64,000 nt of DNA, taken from positions 248,001 through 312,000 of the forward strand of contig NZ_CP113162.1 of the NCBI RefSeq assembly GCF_029030725.1, written 5' to 3'. Source of the DNA: [Pseudomonas] carboxydohydrogena (lineage in GTDB: Bacteria; Pseudomonadota; Alphaproteobacteria; Rhizobiales; Xanthobacteraceae). Position 1 is the first letter of the stretch. Every line of letters starts with the position of its first letter. Shown here one piece after another: positions 27,445 to 36,668 of the stretch. The position numbers and the translations under genes were made by a program. The notes under the pieces are model-generated. The model did not search any database and was not told the origin of the DNA. It worked only from the letters and a program-made list of their open reading frames with translations.

Positions 27445-28344
27445 TTACGGCGTCCTGGACGATGAGCGCTTCGTCTCACTCGGCCCCGTCACCACCACGG
27501 TCGCCGTCATGCCCGCGCTCAGCGTGACGCCGTCGGGCACGCGATCGATCGCGATGCGCACCGGAATGCGCTGCGCGAGCCGCACCCAGTTGAATGTTGG
27601 ATTGACGTTGGCGATCAGTTCGCTGCCCGGCGCGTTGTCGCGGTCGGTGATCGCGCGCGCGATGCTTGCGACATGGCCGCGCAATTCGGGGCTGAAGCCG
27701 AGAAGCCGGATCGAGACGTTGTCGCCGATATGGATCGAGCGCAGTTTGGTTTCCTCGAAATAGCCGGCGACGTAATAGGAATCGCTGTCGACCACGGCGA
27801 CCATCGCCTTTCCTGCCGTGGCGTAATCGCCCTTGTCGAGCAGCAGATTGGTGACGTGGCCGTTGACCGGCGCGCGCACCTGGGTGCGGGCGAGATTGAG
27901 TTTGGCGATGTTGAGAGCGGCCTGCGCCTGATCGTAGGCGGCCTGCGCGGAGAGGGCGGCGCTGTGAGCCTGCGCCAGCGCCTCATCCGAGATCGAGGCG
28001 GAGGAAAGCCTTTGCCGCCGCTCATATTCCTGCTGCCGCTGGTCGCGCAGGCTCACGGCTCCGGCGAGGGCGGCCTCGGCGTTCGAGAGCGCGAGCTGGA
28101 ACCGCGCCTGATCGATCACAAACAGCACGTCGCCCACCTTGACGCTCTGGTTGTCGGTGACGCGGACGTCGATCACGACGCCGGAGACGTCCGGCGTCAC
28201 CTGCACCACATTGGCGCGCACCCGCGCGTCGCGCGTCCAGGGGCTGTCTTCGTAAGTGCGCCACAGGAACCAGCCCGCGACCGCCGCGGCGGCGAGGGTG
28301 AGCAGGGTCACGGAAAGACGCAGGATCGGCAGGCGTTCGGACAT
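27445..28344 (-). CDS. HlyD-family membrane fusion protein (AaeA-like)
   Basis: The periplasmic adaptor of an efflux pump. The 299-residue protein has one N-terminal helix (LRLSVTLLTLAAAAVAGWFLW), then a biotinyl-lipoyl-like half (WTRDARVRANVVQVTPDVSGVV, VKVGDVLFVID), a coiled coil (residues ~85-150) and the second half (RTQVRAPVNGHVTNLLLDKGDYATAG). It is third in a leftward operon after the FUSC permease and the DUF1656 protein, as AaeA is linked to AaeB and AaeX in enterobacteria. The exported compounds are probably aromatic acids or similar, but that is inferred from the family. Confidence 0.88.
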   Translation of the reverse strand: MSERLPILRLSVTLLTLAAAAVAGWFLWRTYEDSPWTRDARVRANVVQVTPDVSGVVIDVRVTDNQSVKVGDVLFVIDQARFQLALSNAEAALAGAVSLRDQRQQEYERRQRLSSASISDEALAQAHSAALSAQAAYDQAQAALNIAKLNLARTQVRAPVNGHVTNLLLDKGDYATAGKAMVAVVDSDSYYVAGYFEETKLRSIHIGDNVSIRLLGFSPELRGHVASIARAITDRDNAPGSELIANVNPTFNWVRLAQRIPVRIAIDRVPDGVTLSAGMTATVVVTGPSETKRSSSRTP

Positions 28345-28374
28345 CCCAACATTTCCAGTTGAATCGGTTTCCGG

Positions 28375-28572
28375 TTAGAGCGTTGCGACGACAACGATGC
28401 TGAGCAGAATGACGTAGAGGGCGGTATTGAACAAAGGTGGATGCCAGATGAAACGATAAAGGCCGGTGCGCGACAGCGCAAAGCGCGCGGCCAGCCAGAG
28501 CAATGCCGCCGCAAGGCCGTATCCCATCAGGGGCGGCAGCAACACGCCCGCGAAGTTGATTTCCTTGATCAT
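28375..28572 (-). CDS. DUF1656 small membrane protein (AaeX-like)
   Basis: A 65-residue protein with two hydrophobic segments (LPPLMGYGLAAALLWLAARFAL and PPLFNTALYVILLSIVVVATL). It starts with MIKEINFAGVLLPP, typical of DUF1656. Its start overlaps the stop of the FUSC gene by four bases and the HlyD gene follows after 30 bases. The role is unknown; the family always travels with FUSC-type efflux pumps. Confidence 0.88.
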   Translation of the reverse strand: MIKEINFAGVLLPPLMGYGLAAALLWLAARFALSRTGLYRFIWHPPLFNTALYVILLSIVVVATL

Positions 28573-30650
28573 GCGGTCACCGTCTCCATCCGTGGAGATT
28601 CATCCCGGGGCGGCTGGCCGAAAAACACCGCGTGCCGTTTCATCAGCATGTCGATGTTGTAGACCGCCTCGGCGGCCCGCAGCGTCATCGTGCCGCCGTC
28701 GCAGTTCAAAAGCTCGGCGCTGGCGGCGCCGAGCGAGGGCAACGGCGCGCCGCCCGCGCGGTTGCGCGCCGCGCCCGCGAAATAATCCGATATGTCCCTG
28801 CATGCCGCGGCGACGACGCGCGCGGCGGACAGCGGCAGGTGATGTTGCAGCGAGTGTAGCACCATCACGTTCAGCCCGAGGCGAAGGCTGCCGAGTCCGC
28901 CCTGGATCGTTGCGCGTTCGTCCGCCTTCATCGGATCGAGCCGGGCGAACAGGGCGTTGTTGCGATCGAACATCCGGCTCTCGAACGCGGCGCGGTCGGC
29001 ATGTTCGTTCCGGCTGATCGCGGTGAGATCGCGAAACATGCCCTGCTTCAGCCGCTGCACCGCCCAGTCGGTCCGCAGCGGCCAGAGCAGCCCGAGCGAG
29101 GCGACGCCGATGGCAATGCCGGTGACATAACCGAGCGCACTGTTGAAGAAGGCGGCGAAGTCGTAGGTCATGGTGTTGACGATCGGCATCAGGCCGCCCG
29201 CGGTCAGGATCAGCGGCAGGGTGAAGCGTACCGCCTGCGGGACCGCGAGAAAGGCGCCCGCGATAAGGTAGAACGGCGCCAGCGCCACCGCCAGCGCGAT
29301 GAAACCGGACAGCGGCGGCAAGACCGCGAACAGGTAGAACGCGGCGATGGCGATGCCGGCGAAGCTCATCCAGAGAAACACCGCCGATGCGGCGGCCGGG
29401 TTGTCGCGGCCGCCCATGATCGCGCAGATGATGGCGGCGAAGGTGACGGCGGTCGGGCCGTTCGGCCAGCCTGAGAAAATCCAGAAGGCGCTGGCGAACA
29501 GGACGGCGAATGTCGCGATCGCGCCGCCGAGCAATGCTGCGGACAGGTCGCGGTAGGGACGAAAGGATGGCGCGGGCTGATTGCCGGGCAAGCGGCGTCC
29601 GCTGACGATATGGGTGCGCAGCCACACCGCATCGCGCCAGTGATCGAGCACGTCGCCGAGCCGCAGCAGCATGCTGCGCACGAGGAAGGAACGGGTGTCG
29701 GCGCGCAGCGTGGCGATATCCGGCAGATGGGCGTCGATCTCGCGGTGAAGTTCTGTCTCATCGAACCGTTCCGCCTGCGCGTCGGCTGTGGTTTTCGCCC
29801 CCGCCGATTGCGCCATGTGCGCCGCCGCCTTCTCCAGCAGCGGCCGCAGCGCGTCGGCGGTGGCGGGGCGCTCCTGCACGAGTGCTGCGAAACGGTCGTA
29901 CACCGACATCAGCATCGCCAGTAGCGCCAGCAATTTGCCTTCGAGCTGGCGGATCGCCGGATCGACCACCCGGATCTCGGGCGTGTCGAAGGTCGCGAAC
30001 ACCCGCAGCGAATCCAGCGACACCACGGCGTTGAGAATGCGGCGGCGGTCGAGCAGGCCGGTGATCTCGTTCTGCTGGCCTTGCAGCGCGTCCTGCGCCC
30101 AGCGCGCCATGCTCGGCAAGGTCGCGTTCAGCGCCCTGCGCAGCGCATCGCCGGCGCGCTGCGGCAGGATCAGGTGATGCATCAACGTGGCGCAGCCGAT
30201 GCCGATCGAGATTTCCAGACAGCGCGACACCGCATAGTCGAAGGCGGTATCCGGGGCGAGCGCGGCGGGCAGTCCGATGATCGCCGCCGAATAGCCCGAC
30301 AACATGCCGACATAGGCCTGCGGGGCATCGCGCAGATAGATGGTGATCGTGGTGCCGAGCCCGATCCAGAGCGCCAGGGCGAGGCAGAACAGTTCCGGGC
30401 TGTTGTTGAACAGCGCCACGAACACCAGCGAGGCGACGGCCCCGATCACGGTGCCGAGCACCCGGTAAACCGATTTCGACAGCACCATGCCGGCGAGCGG
30501 CTGGGACACGATATAGACGGTGGTGACCGACCAGATCGGCTGGGAGAAATTGAGCCGCAGCGAAATATAAAGTGCCAGGACCGCCGCCGCGAAACTTTTC
30601 AGCGAGAAAACCACCTCGCGCCAGGTCAGGTTTTGAAAGGCTTGCAGCAT
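28569..30650 (-). CDS. FUSC-family efflux permease (AaeB-like)
   Basis: A 693-residue inner-membrane protein with two blocks of about five to six helices (residues ~15-165 and ~360-520) separated and followed by soluble helical parts. The pattern, with LRLNFSQPIWSVTTVYIVSQPLAGMVLSKSVYRVLGTVIGA at the start and FWIFSGWPNGPTAVTFAAI in the second block, is that of the aromatic-acid exporter family (fusaric acid resistance). It leads the operon of permease, DUF1656 and HlyD. No regulator or outer-membrane channel is adjacent. Confidence 0.9.
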   Translation of the reverse strand: MLQAFQNLTWREVVFSLKSFAAAVLALYISLRLNFSQPIWSVTTVYIVSQPLAGMVLSKSVYRVLGTVIGAVASLVFVALFNNSPELFCLALALWIGLGTTITIYLRDAPQAYVGMLSGYSAAIIGLPAALAPDTAFDYAVSRCLEISIGIGCATLMHHLILPQRAGDALRRALNATLPSMARWAQDALQGQQNEITGLLDRRRILNAVVSLDSLRVFATFDTPEIRVVDPAIRQLEGKLLALLAMLMSVYDRFAALVQERPATADALRPLLEKAAAHMAQSAGAKTTADAQAERFDETELHREIDAHLPDIATLRADTRSFLVRSMLLRLGDVLDHWRDAVWLRTHIVSGRRLPGNQPAPSFRPYRDLSAALLGGAIATFAVLFASAFWIFSGWPNGPTAVTFAAIICAIMGGRDNPAAASAVFLWMSFAGIAIAAFYLFAVLPPLSGFIALAVALAPFYLIAGAFLAVPQAVRFTLPLILTAGGLMPIVNTMTYDFAAFFNSALGYVTGIAIGVASLGLLWPLRTDWAVQRLKQGMFRDLTAISRNEHADRAAFESRMFDRNNALFARLDPMKADERATIQGGLGSLRLGLNVMVLHSLQHHLPLSAARVVAAACRDISDYFAGAARNRAGGAPLPSLGAASAELLNCDGGTMTLRAAEAVYNIDMLMKRHAVFFGQPPRDESPRMETVTA

Positions 30651-30846
30651 GGCGGGCGGGGCTCGAACCGGAGAGGCCAGAATATGTCTTAATCGGAGAA
30701 TCGCGGATTCAGAAGGCCGGTCCGGGGTTATGGGAAAGTCCCCGGGAACATGGCTTCATTGCCGGAGTTTCATGTTCCCGCCATGAAATGACAAGACGGC
30801 GCGGAATAGGGTAAGAACGCCGTTCCCCATTCGAGGACCACCCCGG

Positions 30847-31326
30847 ATGCTTGATAGATTGCGCCAGTTCATCACCGATGTCGTGTCTCCCACGGGAACG
30901 GGACAAGCCGGTTTTGCCGACGATGACTATCGTCTGGCGGCGACCGCCTTGCTCATTCATGTCATCTCGCTCGATGGCGAGCCGTCGGCCGCCGAGAAGC
31001 GCAAGCTGCATGCCCTGCTGGAATATCGCTTCAATCTCGATCCCGGAACCGCCGACGTGCTGGTTCGCGACGCCATGCGGGTGGAGGGCGAGGCGGTCGA
31101 TCTCTATCATTTCACCAGCGTCATCATGCGCTCGGTGAACGAGGAGGGCCGGCTGCGGATCGTCGAGATGATGTGGGAACTGGTCTATGCCGACGGCCAT
31201 GTCAGCGAGTTCGAGGAAAACGTGATCTGGCGTGCCGCCGATCTCCTCGGCGTCTCCACCCGCGAGCGGGTCAACCTGCGCCAGCAGGTGCAGGATGGCG
31301 CGCTGGACTCCGACGCCGTGAATTGA
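30847..31326 (+). CDS. TerB-family protein
   Basis: A 159-residue all-helical soluble protein. DDYRLAATALLIHVISLDGEPSAAEKRKLHALLEYRF, and later MMWELVYADGHVSEFEENVIWRAADLLGVS, form the two halves of the TerB fold; the second holds the usual acidic metal-type site (ADGHVSEFEE). Family members take part in tellurite resistance or act as co-chaperone-like proteins, but isolated copies such as this one have no set role. It is divergent from the FUSC operon; the 196 bases between hold both promoters and nothing else seen. Confidence 0.85.
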   Translation: MLDRLRQFITDVVSPTGTGQAGFADDDYRLAATALLIHVISLDGEPSAAEKRKLHALLEYRFNLDPGTADVLVRDAMRVEGEAVDLYHFTSVIMRSVNEEGRLRIVEMMWELVYADGHVSEFEENVIWRAADLLGVSTRERVNLRQQVQDGALDSDAVN

Positions 31327-31360
31327 TGGCTGGTTCAGGCTTTCTCGCGGGCAGGACCGG

Positions 31361-32140
31361 ATGACCGAACGTGTGACACTCATCACCGGAGCCTCATCCG
31401 GTATCGGGCTTGAACTGGCGCGCATCTTTGCCGCGAAAGGGCATGCCTGCGTGCTGGTCGCGCGCCGGGCGGACCGGCTTTCGGAATTGGCGGAGATCAT
31501 TGCCGCGACCGGCGCCAAAAAGCCCATCGCCATTGCCTGCGATCTGGCGGCGGAAGGCGCCATCGCGCGGCTGGCGGAGGACGTCGCGGCGCTCGGCTTC
31601 GAGGTGGAGTATCTCGTCAACAATGCGGGCTTCGGGCTGGCGGGAGCGGCGCTGACGCTCGATCGCGCGCAGCAGCTCGAGATGATCGACCTCAACGTCC
31701 GCGCGCTGACCGATCTCACGCTGCGCTTCGCCGACAGCATCATCCGTCATCGCGGCGGCATTCTGAATGTCGCATCGATCGCGGCCTTCCTGCCGGGACC
31801 GGGGATGGCGGTGTATTACGCGACCAAGGCGTTCGTGCTCTCCTACACCGAGGCGATGCGGGCCGAGTTGCGCAAGAGCGGCGTGCGCGTCACCGCATTA
31901 TGTCCGGGTCCGGTGCCGACCGAATTCCAGTCGCGCGCCGGGTTCGTTCCGGGGATGGATTCGAAACTGCTGACCGTCTCTGCTGCCGATGTCGCCCGTG
32001 CCGGGTACGAGGGCCTGATGGCGAACCGGCAGGTGGTGCTGCCGGGCTTCGCGGTTCGCGCCATTCCGTTCCTGCTGCGGTTCGTTCCGCGCGCGTGGGC
32101 GCTGGCGGCGGTCGCGAACGTGCAGCAGCGTCGCCGCTAA
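31361..32140 (+). CDS. Short-chain dehydrogenase/reductase
   Basis: A 259-residue classical SDR. The cofactor motif TLITGASSGIGLELARIFAAKG, then NNAGFG, the Ser of ASIAAFLP and the catalytic pair in VYYATKAFV (YxxxK) are all present. Arg residues after beta-2 (LVARRADRL) suggest NADP preference. The substrate is unknown. It follows the TerB gene by 34 bases and may share its transcript. It is convergent with the hydrolase-OsmC gene. Confidence 0.9.
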   Translation: MTERVTLITGASSGIGLELARIFAAKGHACVLVARRADRLSELAEIIAATGAKKPIAIACDLAAEGAIARLAEDVAALGFEVEYLVNNAGFGLAGAALTLDRAQQLEMIDLNVRALTDLTLRFADSIIRHRGGILNVASIAAFLPGPGMAVYYATKAFVLSYTEAMRAELRKSGVRVTALCPGPVPTEFQSRAGFVPGMDSKLLTVSAADVARAGYEGLMANRQVVLPGFAVRAIPFLLRFVPRAWALAAVANVQQRRR

Positions 32141-32143
32141 AAT

Positions 32144-33373
32144 TTAATCGGCAGCGCGCGTGACGATGTCGATCTCCGATGTCAGCGTGCGATGCACCGG
32201 ACATTTATCGGCGATCTCCATCAGTCTGCCGCGCTGCCCGGCATCGAGGTCACCGTCGATGGTGATGACACGTTCGATCCGGCTGATCATGCCGTCCCTG
32301 GTTTCGCAGTCCGCGCAGTCCTTGGCGTAGATGCGCGAATGCTTGAGTTTCACGGTGACGCGGTCGAGCGGCAGCGCCTTGCGCTCGGCATACATCCGCA
32401 TCGTCATCGAGGTGCAGGCGCCTAACCCTGCGAGCAACAGGTCGTAGGGGCCGGGGCCGCTGTCGAGCCCGCCCACTCCGACCGGCTCGTCGGCAATCAG
32501 CGTATGACGGCCCGCCGTGACGATCTGCTGGAAGCGGCCTTCGCCGGTTTCCTGCACGATGACGCCGTCTTTCTCCGCGAGATCTTCCGCCGCACCGGCG
32601 GCTGCATCGACATAGCGTTCCGCCCACGCCGCCACCATGTCGGCGACATAAAGCGCATCCTCGCGTTTTGTCAGCAGGTGGTCCGCGCCCGCGAGCGAGA
32701 TGAAGCTCTTGGGATGCTTGGCCGCGACGAAAATCTGCGTGGCGTTCTCGATGCCGACCGTGTCGTCGGTCGGCGCATGGAAGATCAGCAGCGCGCGTCT
32801 AAGGTTGGCGATGTGATTGGCGAGGTTTTGGCTCGCGACATCGTCCAGAAAGCCGCGCCGGATTTTGAAGGGACGTCCGGCCAGCGACACCTCGGCCTCG
32901 CCCTCGGAACGGATGGCCTCGACGTGATCCCTGAACAGCCCGACGACATGGGCGGGATCGGAAGGTGCTGCGATGGTGACGACGGCTCTCGCTTCCGGGA
33001 TCCGTTCCGCCGCCGCCAGCACTGCCGCGCCGCCGAGACTGTGGCCAATCAGCAAAGCGGGCGCGTGATGCTCCGCGCGCAGATGGTCGGCCGCGCGGAT
33101 CAGATCCGCGACGTTGGATGAGAAATGCGTGTTGGCGAATTCGCCCTCGCTGTTGCCGAGGCCGGTGAAGTCGAACCGCAGCACCGCGAAGCCGCGCCGC
33201 ACCAGTTCGCCGGCGATGCGCTTCGCCGCGAGGTTGTCCTTGCTGCAAGTAAAACAATGGGCGAACAGCGCGGTGGCGCGGGGCGTGCCCTCGGGCCGGT
33301 CGAGCGCTGCGGACAGAAGCTGCCCCTCCGCGCCGGGAAACTGGAAACGCTCGGTTGGCAAGGCAACCTCCAT
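32144..33373 (-). CDS. Bifunctional alpha/beta hydrolase - OsmC family protein
   Basis: A natural fusion of about 409 residues. Residues ~1-255 form a serine hydrolase (LFAHCFTCSKDNLAAKRIAGEL, nucleophile elbow LLIGHSLGGAAVLAA, acid in IFHAPTDDTVG, His in LAGADHLLT). Residues ~265-409 are an OsmC/Ohr-like domain with two redox cysteines (GLGACTSMTMRMYAERK and ADKCPVHRTLTSEID). OsmC proteins reduce organic peroxides, so the enzyme may cleave and reduce lipid-type hydroperoxides; that link is an inference. The ATG at 33373 starts MEVALPTERFQF; a TTG eleven codons upstream is also open. Confidence 0.9.
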   Translation of the reverse strand: MEVALPTERFQFPGAEGQLLSAALDRPEGTPRATALFAHCFTCSKDNLAAKRIAGELVRRGFAVLRFDFTGLGNSEGEFANTHFSSNVADLIRAADHLRAEHHAPALLIGHSLGGAAVLAAAERIPEARAVVTIAAPSDPAHVVGLFRDHVEAIRSEGEAEVSLAGRPFKIRRGFLDDVASQNLANHIANLRRALLIFHAPTDDTVGIENATQIFVAAKHPKSFISLAGADHLLTKREDALYVADMVAAWAERYVDAAAGAAEDLAEKDGVIVQETGEGRFQQIVTAGRHTLIADEPVGVGGLDSGPGPYDLLLAGLGACTSMTMRMYAERKALPLDRVTVKLKHSRIYAKDCADCETRDGMISRIERVITIDGDLDAGQRGRLMEIADKCPVHRTLTSEIDIVTRAAD

Positions 33374-33476
33374 TGTGCGGCAAGTCCGGCGCAGGATGCC
33401 AGACAAACGGCATCGGCGCGAGGCAGGGCGATACCGGCGCGGATCAATCTGGAGGGAGATAGGAAAGGGAGGGAAT

Positions 33477-33552
<76 letters not shown>

Positions 33553-33760
33553 GTCGGCCGGTGGGATGCTCCGGCGCGGGCGTCATTTACAATCCGCTCC
33601 AACCCCAAGTCAAGACAACTCAAGAACTCTGCCGAGGCCCCCCGATCCGGCTGAAAAGCCACATTTATGGCCGCGGCACGGACCGCCGCAGAGGCTGTGC
33701 TGCTCTCTTGTTTGGTTCCCCCTGAGGCGATAAGAGGAGCCTTCAACTGGAAAACCCGCC

Positions 33761-34051
33761 ATGCGCGCCGTTCTCGATATCGTCCTTATCGTTCTCGACC
33801 TTTACGTCTGGCTGCTGATCGCCTCCGCCATCCTGTCCTGGCTGATCGCATTCAACGTCGTGAATACGCGAAACCAGTTCGTCGCCTCGGTCGCGGAGTT
33901 TCTCTACAAGATCACCGAGCCGGTGCTGCGGCCGATCCGCAATCTGATGCCGAATTTCGGCGGCCTCGATATTTCGCCGATCATCGTCATCCTCATCATC
34001 ATGTTTCTCCAGCGGGTCATCACCTATTACGTCTACCCGAACGTGATCTGA
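33761..34051 (+). CDS. YggT family membrane protein
   Basis: A 96-residue protein with two membrane segments (IVLIVLDLYVWLLIASAILSWLI and SPIIVILIIMFLQRVITYYVY) and the family linker YKITEPVLRPIRNLMP. YggT proteins are found across bacteria and plastids, often near DUF167 and cell-division or salt-stress genes; the role is not settled. The next gene, DUF167, follows after 24 bases, a usual pairing. Confidence 0.93.
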   Translation: MRAVLDIVLIVLDLYVWLLIASAILSWLIAFNVVNTRNQFVASVAEFLYKITEPVLRPIRNLMPNFGGLDISPIIVILIIMFLQRVITYYVYPNVI

Positions 34052-34075
34052 TCGTTCGCGGGCGATGGCGGACCT

Positions 34076-34402
34076 ATGATGGACCCTTGGCGCTATGCGG
34101 CGCACGGCGTCATGGTCGCGGTAAGGGTAACGCCGCGCGGCGGGCGCGACGCGGTGGACGGCATCGAGGAACTCGCCAACGGCAAGTCGGTAGTCAAGGT
34201 TCGCGTGCGGGTGGCGGCGGAAGGCGGCGAAGCCAACCGCGCGGTGACCGAGCTTTTCGCAGGTCTGCTGCGCGTGCCGAAAAGCAGGGTCCGCGTTGCC
34301 TCCGGCGTGACCTCGCGCGTCAAGCAACTGACGATCGACGGCGACCCCAAACAACTCGGCGAGGCCCTGAAGGCCGCGACCGCCGCAACCGACAAGGATT
34401 GA
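34076..34402 (+). CDS. DUF167 (YggU) family protein
   Basis: A 108-residue soluble protein with the family core [38 protein letters not shown] and [22 protein letters not shown]. No function is proven. A second ATG follows at 34079. It stands between the YggT gene and folD, ten bases before the latter. Confidence 0.93.
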   Translation: MMDPWRYAAHGVMVAVRVTPRGGRDAVDGIEELANGKSVVKVRVRVAAEGGEANRAVTELFAGLLRVPKSRVRVASGVTSRVKQLTIDGDPKQLGEALKAATAATDKD

Positions 34403-34412
34403 AAGGACATCG

Positions 34413-35297
34413 ATGCCGGCCAGTGTGATCGACGGAAAGGTGATTGCGGCGAAGCTGCGCGAGGACGTGGCGGCGGAAGTGGCGCGGCTGAAGCGCGATC
34501 ACGATCTTGCGCCCGGTCTCGCCGTGGTGCTGATCGGCAGCGATCCGGCGAGCGAGGTCTATGTCGGCAGCAAGACCAAGCAGACCTTGGCTGCGGGCAT
34601 GAATTCGTTCGAGCACAAGCTCGCCGCCGACACGCCGCAGGCCGAGGTGCTGGCGCTGATCGACAGGCTCAATCGCGATTCCGCCGTTCACGGCATTCTG
34701 GTGCAACTGCCGCTGCCGAAGGGGTTAGACGCCAACACCATCGTCAACGCCATCGATCCGGCGAAGGATGTCGATGGATTGCACCCGGTCAATGCGGGAC
34801 GGCTCGCGAGCGGGCTGCCCGCGCTGACGCCGTGCACGCCGCTCGGCTGCATCATTCTGGCGAAAACCGTGCATGCGTCGCTCGAAGGCATGAACGCCAT
34901 CGTGCTCGGCCGCTCCAATCTCGTCGGCCGCCCCTTGGTGCAATTGCTGCTCAATGAAAACGCCACAGTGACCATCGCGCATTCGCGCACCCGCGATCTG
35001 CCCGCATTGTGCCGCGAGGCCGATCTGGTGTTCGCCGCCGTGGGGCGCCCTGAAATGGTCAAGCGCGACTGGATCAAGCCGGGTGCGACGGTGATCGATG
35101 TCGGCATCAACCGTCTGCCCGGCGAAGGCGGCAAGAGCCGTCTTGTCGGTGACGTTGCCTACAATGAGGCGATGGAAGTGGCGGGTGCGGTGACGCCGGT
35201 CCCGGGCGGCGTCGGCCAGATGACGGTGGCGTGCCTGTTGGTCAACACCGTGCGCGCGGCCTGCGCGATCCACAAGCTGCCGAAGCCTGCGGTCTGA
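34413..35297 (+). CDS. folD: Methylenetetrahydrofolate dehydrogenase / cyclohydrolase
   Basis: Interconverts 5,10-methylene-, methenyl- and 10-formyl-tetrahydrofolate using NADP. The 294-residue protein has the FolD signatures [21 protein letters not shown] (with the catalytic Lys), [45 protein letters not shown] and [13 protein letters not shown]. Its stop codon lies inside a perfect 11-bp hairpin. It may serve purH, encoded at 3.5 kb, with formyl groups. Confidence 0.97.
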   Translation: MPASVIDGKVIAAKLREDVAAEVARLKRDHDLAPGLAVVLIGSDPASEVYVGSKTKQTLAAGMNSFEHKLAADTPQAEVLALIDRLNRDSAVHGILVQLPLPKGLDANTIVNAIDPAKDVDGLHPVNAGRLASGLPALTPCTPLGCIILAKTVHASLEGMNAIVLGRSNLVGRPLVQLLLNENATVTIAHSRTRDLPALCREADLVFAAVGRPEMVKRDWIKPGATVIDVGINRLPGEGGKSRLVGDVAYNEAMEVAGAVTPVPGGVGQMTVACLLVNTVRAACAIHKLPKPAV

Positions 35298-35307
35298 CCG
35301 CAGGCTT
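35283..35307. terminator. Two-way hairpin overlapping the folD stop codon
   Basis: AAGCCTGCGGT (35283-35293), a three-base loop and ACCGCAGGCTT (35297-35307) make a perfect 11-bp stem. It stands where folD and the convergent ppa gene meet, and the folD TGA falls in the loop and first stem base. A T-rich stretch follows weakly on the plus side. Confidence 0.7.
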
Positions 35308-35320
35308 CACATAGTTTCGC

Positions 35321-35857
35321 TTACTTCTTCTCGTTCCTGGCGCGGGCGATGCCGTCGAGGATCAGCTTCTGCGCTTCTTCCGCATCGCCCCAGCGCACGA
35401 TCTTCACCCACTTGTTGGGCTCGAGATCCTTGTAGTGCTCGAAGAAATGCTGGATCTGCTCCAGCGTGATTTCCGGCAGGTCGCTGTAGGTCTTGATGCG
35501 GTTGTAGCGCTTGGTCAGCCGCGGCACCGGCACCGCGATGATCTTCTCGTCGCCGCCCGCCTCGTCTTCCATCAACAGCACGCCGACCGGGCGCACCGCC
35601 ATCACAGCACCGGGCACGATGGCGCGGGTGTTGGTGATGATCACGTCGCACGGATCGCCGTCCTCGGACAGCGTGTGCGGAATGAAACCGTAATTGCCGG
35701 GGTAGCGCATCGCGGTGTGCAGGAAGCGGTCGACCACCAGCGTGCCCGCGGTCTTGTCGAGTTCGTACTTGATCGGCTCGCCGCCGATCGGAACCTCGAT
35801 GATGACATTGACTTCGTGCGGCGGGTTGGCACCCACCGAAATGGCGTCGATATTCAT
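35321..35857 (-). CDS. ppa: Inorganic pyrophosphatase
   Basis: A soluble family I enzyme that splits pyrophosphate and pulls biosynthetic reactions forward. The 178-residue length is standard. Active-site segments are [34 protein letters not shown] (with the DGDPCD metal-binding acids), [16 protein letters not shown] and [13 protein letters not shown]. It is convergent with folD, and the gene has about 120 bases ahead of it, before the GNAT gene, with no other feature. Confidence 0.97.
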   Translation of the reverse strand: MNIDAISVGANPPHEVNVIIEVPIGGEPIKYELDKTAGTLVVDRFLHTAMRYPGNYGFIPHTLSEDGDPCDVIITNTRAIVPGAVMAVRPVGVLLMEDEAGGDEKIIAVPVPRLTKRYNRIKTYSDLPEITLEQIQHFFEHYKDLEPNKWVKIVRWGDAEEAQKLILDGIARARNEKK

Positions 35858-35981
35858 GGATAATCCTGATTAGGAATAAAGGCCGCGAACGGCGCGGCCG
35901 TTGCGCGCTGTTTAGTCCGTTTTACCGGCAAGGGAAATCAGAAGCAGCCATTCGTGGCACTATTTGATAAGTGCCGGAGGG

Positions 35982-36491
35982 TCAGTTGCCCCAGGCGAAG
36001 GCCACCTTGTCGAGCGCCTTGGCGCCGAACTGCTCGGAGGAGCGCGCCACCATGCGGCCGCCGAGGCTCTGGTAGAAGCCGACCGCCGGATCGTTGTCCG
36101 ACAGCGCCCAGATCACCATGCTTTTCAGCCCGCTCTGGGTCAGGTCGCGCTTGGCAGCCGAGAACAGGCGGCGGCCGAAGCCCAGCCCCTGGAATTCCGG
36201 GCGCAGATACAGTTCGTAGATTTCGCCGTCGAAGTGGAGGCTGCGGGCGCGGTTGCGGCCATAATTCGCGTAGCCCGCGATCTTGTCGCCGAACGACAGC
36301 ACGCTGACACGGCTGCCCTTGCGGATCGCGCCGTTCCACCATTGGGGACCACGGCGGTTGATGAGCTTTTCCAGTTCCGCGCCGGGGATAATGCCCTGAT
36401 AGGCCGAGCGCCACGCCTCGTCATGGGTGGCGGCAATCTCGGCTGCATCGGCTGTCCGGGCAGGCCGGACTTCGATCAGGATCGTGCTCAT
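35982..36491 (-). CDS. GNAT family N-acetyltransferase
   Basis: A 169-residue single-domain acetyltransferase. EVRPARTADAAEIAATHDEAWRSAYQG opens it, and the CoA-binding motif A is IYELYLRPEFQGLGFGRRLFSAA (Q/RxxGxG/A). The tail AVGFYQSLGGRMVARSSEQFGAK is also typical. The acceptor is unknown. It is divergent from the secreted hydrolase gene. Confidence 0.9.
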   Translation of the reverse strand: MSTILIEVRPARTADAAEIAATHDEAWRSAYQGIIPGAELEKLINRRGPQWWNGAIRKGSRVSVLSFGDKIAGYANYGRNRARSLHFDGEIYELYLRPEFQGLGFGRRLFSAAKRDLTQSGLKSMVIWALSDNDPAVGFYQSLGGRMVARSSEQFGAKALDKVAFAWGN

Positions 36492-36668
36492 GAGATAATC
36501 AAAGCAACTCGCCGGGCGCTCGACAAGGTCTATCGTTAATTATCGGTTAACATGTGGGGTTTTTGCACCATGCGCCTGCGACGCGTCCCGAAACAGGACA
36601 TGTGTTACGGGCCCATCGGTGGCTTGGCACGCCGCGCCGCAAACCCGATAGTGCGGCAGGATGGGCGC

